Assembly: GCF_037198285.1 (NCBI RefSeq)
Contig: NZ_CP147243.1
Location: 372,001 to 436,000 of the forward strand
Length of the DNA: 64,000 bases
Direction of reading: 5' to 3'
Source of the DNA: Haladaptatus sp. DJG-WS-42
GTDB lineage: Archaea > Halobacteriota > Halobacteria > Halobacteriales > Halococcaceae
Shown: positions 53,280-61,439 of the stretch, piece after piece
Layout: each line of letters begins with the position of its first letter
Position numbering within the stretch: the first letter of the stretch is position 1
Notes under the pieces: model-generated
What the model saw: only the letters and a program-made list of their open reading frames with translations
What the model was told of the DNA's origin: nothing
Database searches by the model: none
Program-made: the position numbers and the translations under genes

Positions 53280-54691
53280 GCGACCCACGAATCACCGCTG
53301 TCGGCGCGTACGCGCCGCGCTTTCGGATTGCTGGCAGCGAATTTGCACAAGAGTGGAGTCGCGGGCCCGCCGGAATTACCGAGAAATCGGTGCTCGACGC
53401 GGACGAGGATGCGTTGACGATGGCCGTCGAAGCCGGGAAACGCGCGCTTGCTGCCGCAGACTGCTCGGGTGCGGATGTCGCCCACCTCTCGTTCGCTTCC
53501 TCGACGCCACCTGCCGAAGAAGAAGACCTGACCGCGCGACTCGGGTCGATGCTCGGCGTGGCAGAAGCCACACCGCGCCAGCAGTTCGGCGGGAGTACGA
53601 GAGCGGGCGTGCAAGCGCTCCTCGCCGGACTTGAAGCGGGGCCGTGGAACGACAGCGTTGGCCTCGTCATCGCAAGCGACTGTCCGCGAGGGCAGCCTTC
53701 TGATGCCCACGAACACGCCGCCGGTGCGGGAGCCGCGGCGTTCGTCCTTGGTGAGAAAGGCGCGGAAGTCGTGAGTCAAGGCGAGTTCACGACGCCCTAT
53801 CCCGGAACTAGATTCCGCGAGCACGGAAGCGAGTCCGTAGACGGCCTCGGCGTGACGGGCTACGACCGTGAGGCGTTCACGGAGACGATTCGTGGCGCGG
53901 TCGAACAGGTGTACGTCGGAGACATCGAAGCGGCGTGCTTGCAGGCTCCGGACGGAAAGGTGCCCTATCGGGCCGCCAACGCACTCGATATCGACACAGC
54001 ACTCGTGCAAGCCGGAACCACCGTCCACGACCACGGCGACACGGGCGCGGCGAGCGTGCCACTCGGCCTCGCAAAAGCCCTCGCCGCGGGCGGTGAGCGC
54101 GTCCTCGGCGTGGGCTACGGCGCAGGGGGCGGTGCGTCCGCCTTTGTCGTAGACGCCGGGCGCGACGTGGCGACGAACCTCGCGCTCTCAGGCGACAAAG
54201 CACTCACGTATGCCGAGTATCTCCGTCGCCGGGGCGATTTGACCGGCGACTCGCCTGCAGGCGGTGGCGCGTACGTTTCGATGCCCGCGTGGCACCAGTC
54301 GCTCCCACAGCGCCACCGACTCGTCGCGGGCGAGTGTGTCGAGTGCGGCGCGCTTGCGTTCCCGCCGGAAGGTGCGTGCGACGAGTGTGGCAGTTTGGGA
54401 ACGTTTGAAGACGTGCAGTTACCGGGTACGGGCACCGTCGAAGCCGTGACGAGAATCGGACAGGGTGGCGCGCCCCCTGAGTTCGCCGTCCAGCAAGCCC
54501 AGAGCGGCGACTTCGGCATCACGATTGTCGCCTTCGAGTACGACGGCAAGGCGGTGAGCGCCCCGGCGCAGGTGGCCTACGGCGACCTGTCGGTCGGTGA
54601 CGAAGTGACGGCAATTATTCGCCGCATCTACACCCAAGAGGGCGTCACCCGCTACGGGTTTAAGGTGCGGCCGGCAGACGATAACGATTAA
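53276..54691 (+). CDS. HMG-CoA synthase-like protein fused to DUF35 zinc-ribbon/OB domain
   Basis: A 471-residue fusion. Residues 1-340 have the HMGS/KASIII thiolase fold. Residues 345-471 are a DUF35 module with zinc ribbon C354/C357/C368/C371 and an OB fold. Where active HMGS enzymes have Glu (SES), Cys (FACK) and His (HQPNG), this reads ASSTPP near 75, FGGST at 104-108 and LQAPDGKVP at 222-230, so all three catalytic residues seem lost. In archaea DUF35 links thiolase to HMGS and shares a CoA pocket. Here the protein is more likely a scaffold for the upstream thiolase than an enzyme. Confidence 0.87.
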   Translation: MSDPRITAVGAYAPRFRIAGSEFAQEWSRGPAGITEKSVLDADEDALTMAVEAGKRALAAADCSGADVAHLSFASSTPPAEEEDLTARLGSMLGVAEATPRQQFGGSTRAGVQALLAGLEAGPWNDSVGLVIASDCPRGQPSDAHEHAAGAGAAAFVLGEKGAEVVSQGEFTTPYPGTRFREHGSESVDGLGVTGYDREAFTETIRGAVEQVYVGDIEAACLQAPDGKVPYRAANALDIDTALVQAGTTVHDHGDTGAASVPLGLAKALAAGGERVLGVGYGAGGGASAFVVDAGRDVATNLALSGDKALTYAEYLRRRGDLTGDSPAGGGAYVSMPAWHQSLPQRHRLVAGECVECGALAFPPEGACDECGSLGTFEDVQLPGTGTVEAVTRIGQGGAPPEFAVQQAQSGDFGITIVAFEYDGKAVSAPAQVAYGDLSVGDEVTAIIRRIYTQEGVTRYGFKVRPADDND

Positions 54692-54715
54692 CTCGGTTCG
54701 CGTTCGCGTGTCGAT

Positions 54716-55588
54716 ATGCACGTCACTGTACTTGGTGCAGGAACCATGGGTCACGGCATCGCGCAAGTCAGCGCGATGGCCGGTCACGACGTATTTCTTC
54801 GAGATATAGACGAGAGCGTACTGAGCGAAGCGCGCGGCGCAGTGGAGCGCAATCTCCAGGGCGGCGTCGAGCGCGAGAAGCTCACCGAAGCCGAGATGGA
54901 CGCTGCGCTCTCACGGCTCACGACGACCACCGACCTCCGAGAGGCCGCAGGCGAGGCTGACCTCATCGTGGAAGCCGTCCCCGAACGCCTCGACCTCAAA
55001 CAGCAAGTGTTCGCGGACGCCGAAGCCGTCGCCCCTGAAGACGCCATCCTCGCCACCAACACCTCCTCGCTTTCCGTGACGGAGATTGCGAGCGAACTCA
55101 GTTCGCCACACCGGGCCATCGGGCTTCACTTTTTCAACCCGGTTCACATCATGGCGCTCGTGGAAGTCGTCCTCGCAGAGCAGACCGACGACGCCACCGA
55201 AGCGGCGGCCGTCGAGTTCGTCGAGGGTATCGAAAAGACGCCAATCGTCGTCACGGATTCGCCCGGCTTCGCCTCCTCCCGACTCGGCGTCACCATCGGC
55301 GTCGAAGCCATGCGAATGTACGAAGAAGGCGTCGCAAGCGCGTCGGACATTGACGAGGCGATGACGCTCGGCTACAACCACCCGATGGGGCCACTCGAAC
55401 TCACCGACTTGGTGGGTCTCGATGTGCGTCTCGATATTCTCGAATATTTGCGAGAAGAGTTGGGCGAGCGGTTCCGCCCGCCACAGGTGCTCAAGCGCAA
55501 GGTTCGCGCCGGGCATCTCGGTCGGAAATCCGGGCAGGGCTTCTACGAATGGGACGAGGGTGAAAATGTGGGGGAAGTCGAGCGATGA
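54716..55588 (+). CDS. paaH: 3-hydroxyacyl-CoA dehydrogenase
   Basis: NAD-dependent oxidation of 3-hydroxyacyl-CoA (290 aa). The Rossmann motif VLGAGTMGHGIAQVSAMAG is near residue 5; NTSSLSVTEIAS near 115, catalytic GLHFFNPVHIMALVEVV near 138 and GYNHPMGPLELTDLVGLDV near 222 are all present. It overlaps the enoyl-CoA hydratase gene by four bases. In context it should oxidise 3-hydroxyadipyl-CoA, though generic beta-oxidation cannot be excluded. Confidence 0.92.
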   Translation: MHVTVLGAGTMGHGIAQVSAMAGHDVFLRDIDESVLSEARGAVERNLQGGVEREKLTEAEMDAALSRLTTTTDLREAAGEADLIVEAVPERLDLKQQVFADAEAVAPEDAILATNTSSLSVTEIASELSSPHRAIGLHFFNPVHIMALVEVVLAEQTDDATEAAAVEFVEGIEKTPIVVTDSPGFASSRLGVTIGVEAMRMYEEGVASASDIDEAMTLGYNHPMGPLELTDLVGLDVRLDILEYLREELGERFRPPQVLKRKVRAGHLGRKSGQGFYEWDEGENVGEVER

Positions 55589-56400
55589 GTGACCTCGAAT
55601 CTGTCGCCGCAGACTGCTCGCTCGTTCACCTCGACGTGGGAAGCGAACACGAGTACGTCGCCACCGTCACCATCGACCGTCCTGACGCGCGAAACGCACT
55701 CAACTCACAGGTTCGCACCGAGTTGAAACGCATCTTTGCTGCGCTCGAAGACGCAGCCGAAGTTCGCGTCGTCGTCCTCACGGGCGCAGACGAGGCGAAG
55801 GCGTTCGTCGCGGGCGCAGACGTGGGCGAACTGCGCGAGCGGACGACGCTCGAACAACGAACCGTCAGCCGACGCCCGCGCATCTACGAAGTGGTCGATG
55901 ACCTCCCGAAACCGGTCATCGCGCGCATCAACGGCCACGCGCTCGGCGGCGGCTGTGAACTCGCACAGGCCTGTGACGTGCGCATCGCCTACGAGAAGGC
56001 GAAATTGGGACAACCAGAAATCAACCTCGGCATCATCCCCGGCGGTGGCGGCACCCAGCGCTTGACGCGACTCGTGGGTGAGGGCCACGCCATGCGCCTG
56101 ATTCTCTCTGGAGAGCTGATTTCGGCTACGGAAGCACAGGATATCGGCCTCGTCGACGAGGTGTACGGCGACGACGGATTCGACGAACGCGTCTACGACC
56201 TCGCGGGAAAGATGGCCGACAAAAGTCCTGTCGCGCTCGAATTCGCCAAAGACGCGGTCAAGGCTGCCTCGCGCATGGAGTTAGAACAGGGCATCGAGTA
56301 CGAAGCAGAGCTGTTCACCCAGCTGTTTGCGACCGAGGACAAACAAGAGGGCATGGACGCCTTCTTCGAGAAGCGCGACCCCGAGTGGACGGGGAAATAA
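55585..56400 (+). CDS. paaF: Enoyl-CoA hydratase/isomerase (crotonase family)
   Basis: A 271-residue crotonase. VTIDRPDARNALNSQV near 29, the oxyanion-hole segment FVAGADVGEL near 73, INGHALGGGCELAQACDVRI near 112 (catalytic Glu) and GQPEINLGIIPGGGGTQRLTR near 138 (second Glu) show an active hydratase. As the only crotonase in the island it may serve as PaaF and possibly also as the PaaG isomerase. The stop abuts the stop of the convergent DUF2270 gene. Confidence 0.92.
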   Translation: MSDLESVAADCSLVHLDVGSEHEYVATVTIDRPDARNALNSQVRTELKRIFAALEDAAEVRVVVLTGADEAKAFVAGADVGELRERTTLEQRTVSRRPRIYEVVDDLPKPVIARINGHALGGGCELAQACDVRIAYEKAKLGQPEINLGIIPGGGGTQRLTRLVGEGHAMRLILSGELISATEAQDIGLVDEVYGDDGFDERVYDLAGKMADKSPVALEFAKDAVKAASRMELEQGIEYEAELFTQLFATEDKQEGMDAFFEKRDPEWTGK

Positions 56401-57114
56401 TCAGGCCTTCCAGTCGTCTTGGGCCTGTTCGTTCGACTGTAGTTCACCTTTTGCGTGGCGTTCGCGCGGCCAGAACGTGATGCCAGCGATTGTCGCATAG
56501 AAGAGGCTGACAGCTCCCGACACGGCGACGCCGGGCAGACGGCCGATGCTCGCCCGTTGGAGTAAACCCGCGTCGGTCGCGTCGAACACGGCGAGGTGGA
56601 TAATCCACGCGAGCAACAGAACAATGAACAGCGGAAAGTAGATACGGCGGCTTCTGCGGGCGAGCGCCTCTGCGAGCGGCGTTTTGACCGTCGGCGTCCG
56701 GAGGTCGTGGCTCAAGAGCTTGCGCCACCCGCGCTGTTCTGCACCCTCCGGGTCGAGGGCGTTTGCGAACACGTTCTCCTCTAACAGCCGCACCCGCGAG
56801 CGCCACACGTCGTAGATGCGGTAGCGCCTCGCCTCGAAGACGAGAAACAGCGCCACCATCACCATCCCGACGAGGATGACGTAGTGGGGGCGGGTGTCTG
56901 CAGAAAAGGCCCACGTGAGCAACGTCGCCGTGAGCACGACCGCCCAGTTTGTGGTGCGGTCGAGGCGCGTGCGCCACGCATTCGCCCGCCCAACCTCGCC
57001 CCGGTAGACGTGCCCCATCAACGCGAGAAAGTCGCTGCGGTCGGTCGCCGCCTCACCTGCGACCTCTCTCCCTTCGCGCGCCTCGGGGTCGAAGTGGTCG
57101 TCCGAACTGGTCAT
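56401..57114 (-). CDS. DUF2270 membrane protein
   Basis: A 237-residue integral membrane protein with HVYRGEVGRANAWRTRLDRT near 35, then helices at about 57-70 (WAVVLTATLLTWAFS), 76-92, 160-178 (FPLFIVLLLAWIIHLAVF) and 195-215. The ARRYRIYDVWRSRVRLLEEN segment is the DUF2270 signature. The family is found in archaea and some bacteria; the role is unknown. Not obviously connected with the neighbouring catabolic genes. Confidence 0.88.
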   Translation of the reverse strand: MTSSDDHFDPEAREGREVAGEAATDRSDFLALMGHVYRGEVGRANAWRTRLDRTTNWAVVLTATLLTWAFSADTRPHYVILVGMVMVALFLVFEARRYRIYDVWRSRVRLLEENVFANALDPEGAEQRGWRKLLSHDLRTPTVKTPLAEALARRSRRIYFPLFIVLLLAWIIHLAVFDATDAGLLQRASIGRLPGVAVSGAVSLFYATIAGITFWPRERHAKGELQSNEQAQDDWKA

Positions 57115-57148
57115 TCAGAGACGATGTTCGTATTTCTTGATAAACCCA

Positions 57149-58264
57149 CTAGCCCACGAGCGTCACACCGATGAGCGTCCCGACGCCGTAGGTGAGTGCC
57201 GCGGCGGCGAGACCAATCAACACCTGTCTGCCTCCAGAGTAGAGCAGGCTGCGGCCGGTGAGGAGGGTGATGGCCGCACCAATGCCGAACAGCGCGATGG
57301 CGCTGAGCCCGAGGCTCGTGAGGACGGCGTTCGTCCCCGAGAAGAACGCAAACGGCGCGACGGGCACGAGCGCCCCGAGTGCGAAGAGAACGAACGACGT
57401 TCCCGCAGCCTCCCACGCCGAACCGCCGAGTTCCTCGGGGTTGATGCCAAGCTCTTCGCGCGCAAGGGTGTCGAGTGCCGTCTGTTCGTCCGCGAGGAGG
57501 CGCGCAGCCAATTCACGGGACTGCGTTTCTGTCAGTCCTTTCGCTTGATAGATGAGTGCGAGTTCTTCTGCCTCCTCTGCTGGAGTCTCGCTGAGTTCTT
57601 CGGCTTCGATGTCTATCTGCCGTTGATAGAGTTCTCTCGAACTCTGTACCGAGAGCCACTCACCCATCGCCATCGACCCGGCTCCGGCGAGCAGTCCGGC
57701 GAGGCCGGTGATGAGGATGGCAGACCCTGAGAGTGCGGCCCCCGCAACGCCCATCACGAGACTCAGATTCGAGACGAGGCCGTCGTTCGCGCCGAGCACC
57801 GCCGCTCTCAGTGCGTTCCCGCTCGCAGCGCGGTGGCGGCCTTCGAGGCGAGCGAGGACGCTTCCCTCGACACCCGTCGTCGAATCGATGGTGCGGAGCA
57901 ACGTGGCGTGCGACCGCTCGTCTGCCGGTAGCGACGTGCCGGTCACCTCCGGTTGGCCGAGATAGCCCGCGTGCCCGGCGCGCTCTGCTGCGGTGAGCGT
58001 GGGGAGAATCGTCTGTGCGCCAAATTGCCGGGCCAGCCACGAGAGTGCGCGTGCGCGCCACGACGGCCGTGCGTCGGGGAGCGAACCACCTGCTTCGCGG
58101 AGCCTGTCGGCCCAAAACTCGGCGTGTTTCGTTTCCGTCTCTGCGAGTTTCGCGTACACCGCTGCGAGCTGCGGTTGCGATTCGGTTTCAGCGAGCGTCC
58201 GATAGAGCGACGCGCTGTCGATTTCATCCTGCCAGTTCGCCTGATACCGGGCGGTGTCTGCCAT
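57149..58264 (-). CDS. Rubrerythrin-VIT1/CCC1 fusion (MbfA-like iron transporter)
   Basis: Residues 1-140 form an erythrin (ferritin-like) domain with ExxH pairs (ETETKHAEFW near 44 and DERSHATLLRTI near 105). Residues 150-371 are a VIT1/CCC1-type membrane domain: LRAAVLGANDGLVSNLSLVM near 147, GSMAMGEWLSVQSSRELYQ near 190, and three C-terminal helices. Such fusions (bacterial MbfA) export or sequester iron and reduce oxidative damage. ATG 58264 (MADTARYQANWQDEID) fits the erythrin start. Confidence 0.9.
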   Translation of the reverse strand: MADTARYQANWQDEIDSASLYRTLAETESQPQLAAVYAKLAETETKHAEFWADRLREAGGSLPDARPSWRARALSWLARQFGAQTILPTLTAAERAGHAGYLGQPEVTGTSLPADERSHATLLRTIDSTTGVEGSVLARLEGRHRAASGNALRAAVLGANDGLVSNLSLVMGVAGAALSGSAILITGLAGLLAGAGSMAMGEWLSVQSSRELYQRQIDIEAEELSETPAEEAEELALIYQAKGLTETQSRELAARLLADEQTALDTLAREELGINPEELGGSAWEAAGTSFVLFALGALVPVAPFAFFSGTNAVLTSLGLSAIALFGIGAAITLLTGRSLLYSGGRQVLIGLAAAALTYGVGTLIGVTLVG

Positions 58265-58351
58265 CCCCACCATACGAAGCTGTACGGTTGCTGTCGGCTT
58301 AGCCCACACCCTCACGGGCAGAGTTTTACGCCCGGCGTGGGACGAAAGGCT

Positions 58352-58927
58352 ATGGATAGCCGCGCAAACGGGTCGCGTGACGACCGCGCTTCGTTCGCAG
58401 ACCTGGTCCAGCAGTTCGACCGCCTCGAATCGACGGTCGATGGTGAGGCCCGCGAACAGGTGCGAGAGGCGCGAGCGATTGCCATAGAGGCGAGCCAAAC
58501 CACCTCCTCGGTGTTCGGCAACACCATCAAGGGGTTTGACCGCGCAGACGCCGCAGAGGCGTTCGTCGGGGCGATTATCTTCGGGATTCCGATGTTCGTA
58601 GAGAGTGGCACGCTCGAAGCGGGCGCGTTCATCGCGACGCATCCGGGCTACCTGCTTGCGACGATTGGGATTGCGATCTCCATCGTGATTGGCCTCCTCT
58701 ACGTCGCAGACATCCAAGACGTGCGGATTACGAACCCGATTTTAGGCGTGTTTCCCCGGCGGCTCGTCGGCGTCGTCGCCATCTCGTTCGGGGCGGCCGT
58801 GTTGATGATGAGCGCGTGGGGGCGCGTCTCGTGGGACGACCCGTGGCTCGCGCTCTGTCAGGTGAGCGTCGCGTTCGTCCCGATGGCAATCGGTGCGGCG
58901 CTTGGTGACATTCTCCCGGGGAGTTGA
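58352..58927 (+). CDS. DUF2391 family membrane protein
   Basis: The 191-residue product has a soluble helical N-terminus (SFADLVQQFDRLESTVDGEAR in two parts, 14-34), then membrane helices at about 68-85 (AEAFVGAIIFGIPMFVESG), 93-115 (YLLATIGIAISIVIGLLYV), 128-150 and 160-185. This is the TIGR02587/DUF2391 type of putative integral membrane protein. It is divergent from the iron transporter gene 87 bases away. Function unknown. Confidence 0.78.
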   Translation: MDSRANGSRDDRASFADLVQQFDRLESTVDGEAREQVREARAIAIEASQTTSSVFGNTIKGFDRADAAEAFVGAIIFGIPMFVESGTLEAGAFIATHPGYLLATIGIAISIVIGLLYVADIQDVRITNPILGVFPRRLVGVVAISFGAAVLMMSAWGRVSWDDPWLALCQVSVAFVPMAIGAALGDILPGS

Positions 58928-58977
58928 GTCCAACTCCGTTTGATAACGGTTAAAAGCCGCGAGACGGAAGAGGGGGT

Positions 58978-59157
58978 ATGAGCGGGAGTAACCAAATTTC
59001 TGCACGGAAGTGCGTTTCGTGCGGAATCAACATTTCCGGCACCAACGCCGCCGCATTCGACTGTCCAGACTGCGGCCAGCAGATTTACCGCTGTGCGAAG
59101 TGCCGAAAGCAGAGCAACCTCTATGAGTGTCCTGACTGCGGATTCACCGGTCCATAA
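58978..59157 (+). CDS. Double zinc-finger mini-protein (59 aa, HVO_2753-like)
   Basis: The frame has four CxxC knuckles: CVSC near 12, CPDC near 29, CAKC near 39 and CPDC near 51, enough for two zinc ions. It is very close in pattern ([12 protein letters not shown] and [14 protein letters not shown]) to the Haloferax HVO_2753 mini-protein, which is structurally characterised. It lies two bases before aEF1-beta, as in other euryarchaea, so it is probably linked to translation. Confidence 0.92.
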   Translation: MSGSNQISARKCVSCGINISGTNAAAFDCPDCGQQIYRCAKCRKQSNLYECPDCGFTGP

Positions 59158-59159
59158 CC

Positions 59160-59426
59160 ATGGGAAAAGTAGCCGCCAAGATGAAAGTCATGCCGAACAG
59201 CCCTGAAATCGACCTGGACGACCTCCAGGACCGCCTTGAGCAGTCCCTGCCAGAAGGCGCAAAAATCAACGGCTTCGAGCGCGACAACGTCGCATTCGGC
59301 CTCATCGCACTCCTGCCAACCGTCATCGTCCCAGACGGTGCTGGTGGCACGGAAGCGGTCGAAGAAGCCTTCATCGAAGTCGATGGCGTCGAGTCCGTCG
59401 CCGTCGAGAACGTCGGCCGCATTTAA
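59160..59426 (+). CDS. ef1b: Translation elongation factor 1-beta (aEF1B)
   Basis: Guanine-nucleotide exchange factor for EF-1alpha. The 88-residue protein [20 protein letters not shown] onward, with [20 protein letters not shown] and [19 protein letters not shown], is the ferredoxin-like archaeal aEF1B. Full length, cotranscribed with the zinc-finger mini-protein. Confidence 0.95.
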   Translation: MGKVAAKMKVMPNSPEIDLDDLQDRLEQSLPEGAKINGFERDNVAFGLIALLPTVIVPDGAGGTEAVEEAFIEVDGVESVAVENVGRI

Positions 59427-59473
59427 GCCGACATCCTTTCTGTTGCACGCTACCCCGTGAGCCACGCGGCCAT

Positions 59474-60139
59474 TCAGCGAAGCGACGCGAGAATCTCTTT
59501 GATGCGCATCGTGCCTTCGGGCACGGTGCCGCCGTGATAGCAGTGCGTCGTCGTCACGTCGAACGTGGCGAGTTTTTCGACCGACTCCGTGGCCGTCTCC
59601 ATGTCCGGGGTGAACGCCGGTCTCGGCCCGATGAGTCCGTCTGCGACGTTGAGCGCGTCACCCGCGATGAGCGTATACGTGGTGGGGAAATACAGCGAGC
59701 AGTGGCCCGGCGAGTGGCCCGGCGTCGAGACAACCTGCATCGGCCCAGCCTCGGTTCTGAAGCTGACGCCATCGACGAGTTGGACGTCAACGGGAACTGG
59801 GTCGGGAACCCAGTTGCCCTTCGCTGGTGGTTTTTTGCCTTCGAGATAGGGGACTTCCCGGCCGTGCGTGCAGACGAGCGCGTGGGTTCTACTGACGAGG
59901 CGCGCCAGTCCAGCGGCGTGGTCTGCGTCGTGGTGCGTGATGATGATGGCACTGATGTCTTCGATGCCGTACCCAAGCGTTCTGAGGTGGGCGTCGATGT
60001 CGCCGTGGGCGTCCGGAACCGCCGTGTCAACGAGGATGAGGCCATGGTCGGTTTCGACCGCAACGGGATGAATCTCGATGTCGTGGTCGCCAAACGGCAC
60101 GGAAAGGGGAATGGGGTGTATCGCGTCGGGGAGTACCAT
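59474..60139 (-). CDS. Metallo-beta-lactamase-fold hydrolase
   Basis: A 221-residue dinuclear zinc hydrolase. The HxHxDH motif appears as ITHHDADHAAG near 67, preceded by LILVDTAVPDAHGDI. Further ligands are in STPGHSPGHCSLYF near 136 and IAGDALNV near 154. The THHDADH form (His-His-Asp-Ala-Asp-His) is the usual THxHxDH class with a shifted first residue. The substrate is unknown; glyoxalase II-like or lactonase activity is possible. Confidence 0.88.
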   Translation of the reverse strand: MVLPDAIHPIPLSVPFGDHDIEIHPVAVETDHGLILVDTAVPDAHGDIDAHLRTLGYGIEDISAIIITHHDADHAAGLARLVSRTHALVCTHGREVPYLEGKKPPAKGNWVPDPVPVDVQLVDGVSFRTEAGPMQVVSTPGHSPGHCSLYFPTTYTLIAGDALNVADGLIGPRPAFTPDMETATESVEKLATFDVTTTHCYHGGTVPEGTMRIKEILASLR

Positions 60140-60169
60140 ACCCCCGGTACGTCGGCAGATGAGGTAAAG

Positions 60170-61321
60170 TTACAGCGCGGCGTCGAACGCCTGCTGGAGG
60201 TCTGCTTTCAGGTCGTCTACGTGCTCGATGCCAACGCTCACGCGGATGAGGCCATCGGTGAGCCCTGCCGCGAGGCGCTCCTCTTTCGGGATGGCCGCGT
60301 GAGTCATCGCCGCCGGTTGCTCGATGAGGCTCTCGACGCCGCCGAGGCTCTCTGCGAGCGTGAACACTTCCGTCTCTTTTACGACCGTGCTCGCCTGTTC
60401 TAACGTGCCGTCGAACTCGAACGAAAGCATCCCCCCGAAGTCGTCCATCTGTTCTGCGGCGAGGTCGTGTTGTGGGTGTGATTCGAGGCCGGGGTAGTAC
60501 ACTTTCGAGACGGCGTCGTGCGTGTCGAGCCACTCGGCGAGGTCACGGGCGTTGTCGCAATGGCGGTCCATGCGGACGGGGAGCGTCTTCGTGCCCCGGA
60601 GCACGAGGAAGCAGCCGAACGGGCCGGGCGTCGCACCAACCGAATTCTGGTAGAACCCAATCTCCTCGTCCAAGTCCGCATCGTCGGTGATGAGCGCGCC
60701 GCCGATGACGTCAGAGTGGCCACCGAGGTACTTTGTCAAGGAGTGAGCCACGATGTCAGCGCCGTGGTCAAGCGGGCGCTGGAGGTACGGCGTGGCGAAG
60801 GTGTTGTCCACGGTACACAGCGCGTCGTGTTCGTGGGCGATGTCCGCGAGCGCACCGATGTCGTTTACGTTCATCAGCGGGTTGGTCGGCGTTTCGACCC
60901 AGACGAGTGCCGTCTCCTCGCGCATGGCGTCGCGGACGGCGTCGTGATCGGTGGTGTCCACGAAGTCGAAGTCGAGGCCATACTTCTCGTACACCTGCGT
61001 GAAGATGCGGTGAGTGCCGCCGTAGACGTCGTTTCCGGCGACGACGTGGTCGCCCGAGTCGAGGAGGTTGAGGACGGTGTTGATTGCGCCCATTCCCGAG
61101 GAGAAACAGCGACCGAAGTCGCCGTTTTCGAGCGCGGCGAGGTTTGCTTCTAAGTCCGTGCGGGTGGGGTTGCCCGTGCGCGAGTACTCGTAGCCGCGGT
61201 GGTCGCCGGGGCCGTCTTGGACGTAGGTCGAATTTGCGTGAATCGGCGTCATCAGCGCGCCGGTCTCCTCGTCGGGTTCCTGGCCGGCGTGGATGGCGCG
61301 GGTCTCTATGTGTTCGTCCAT
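60170..61321 (-). CDS. Cystathionine gamma-synthase/lyase family PLP enzyme
   Basis: Trans-sulfuration enzyme of the Cys/Met metabolism PLP family (383 aa). HAGQEPDEETGALMTPIHAN near residue 11, YEYSRTGNPTRTDLEANLA near 43, and the PLP lysine in VAHSLTKYLGGHSDVIGG near 196 are all present. Sequence alone does not separate synthase (MetB) from lyase (MetC/CTH) or O-acetylhomoserine sulfhydrylase. ATG 61321 was chosen over an upstream GTG. Together with the cysteine synthase homologue at 23962-24906 it suggests active sulfur amino acid interconversion. Confidence 0.92.
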   Translation of the reverse strand: MDEHIETRAIHAGQEPDEETGALMTPIHANSTYVQDGPGDHRGYEYSRTGNPTRTDLEANLAALENGDFGRCFSSGMGAINTVLNLLDSGDHVVAGNDVYGGTHRIFTQVYEKYGLDFDFVDTTDHDAVRDAMREETALVWVETPTNPLMNVNDIGALADIAHEHDALCTVDNTFATPYLQRPLDHGADIVAHSLTKYLGGHSDVIGGALITDDADLDEEIGFYQNSVGATPGPFGCFLVLRGTKTLPVRMDRHCDNARDLAEWLDTHDAVSKVYYPGLESHPQHDLAAEQMDDFGGMLSFEFDGTLEQASTVVKETEVFTLAESLGGVESLIEQPAAMTHAAIPKEERLAAGLTDGLIRVSVGIEHVDDLKADLQQAFDAAL

Positions 61322-61439
61322 GCGCGCCACGTGGGGAGCCTGCGGGTTACGTCTACCGTTCTCGTGTGCAACCTATTTGTGGGGATGAGATTCACCACGC
61401 TTAAGTTCGGGAACTGGCTGGTGTCGAAGGGTTCAACCA

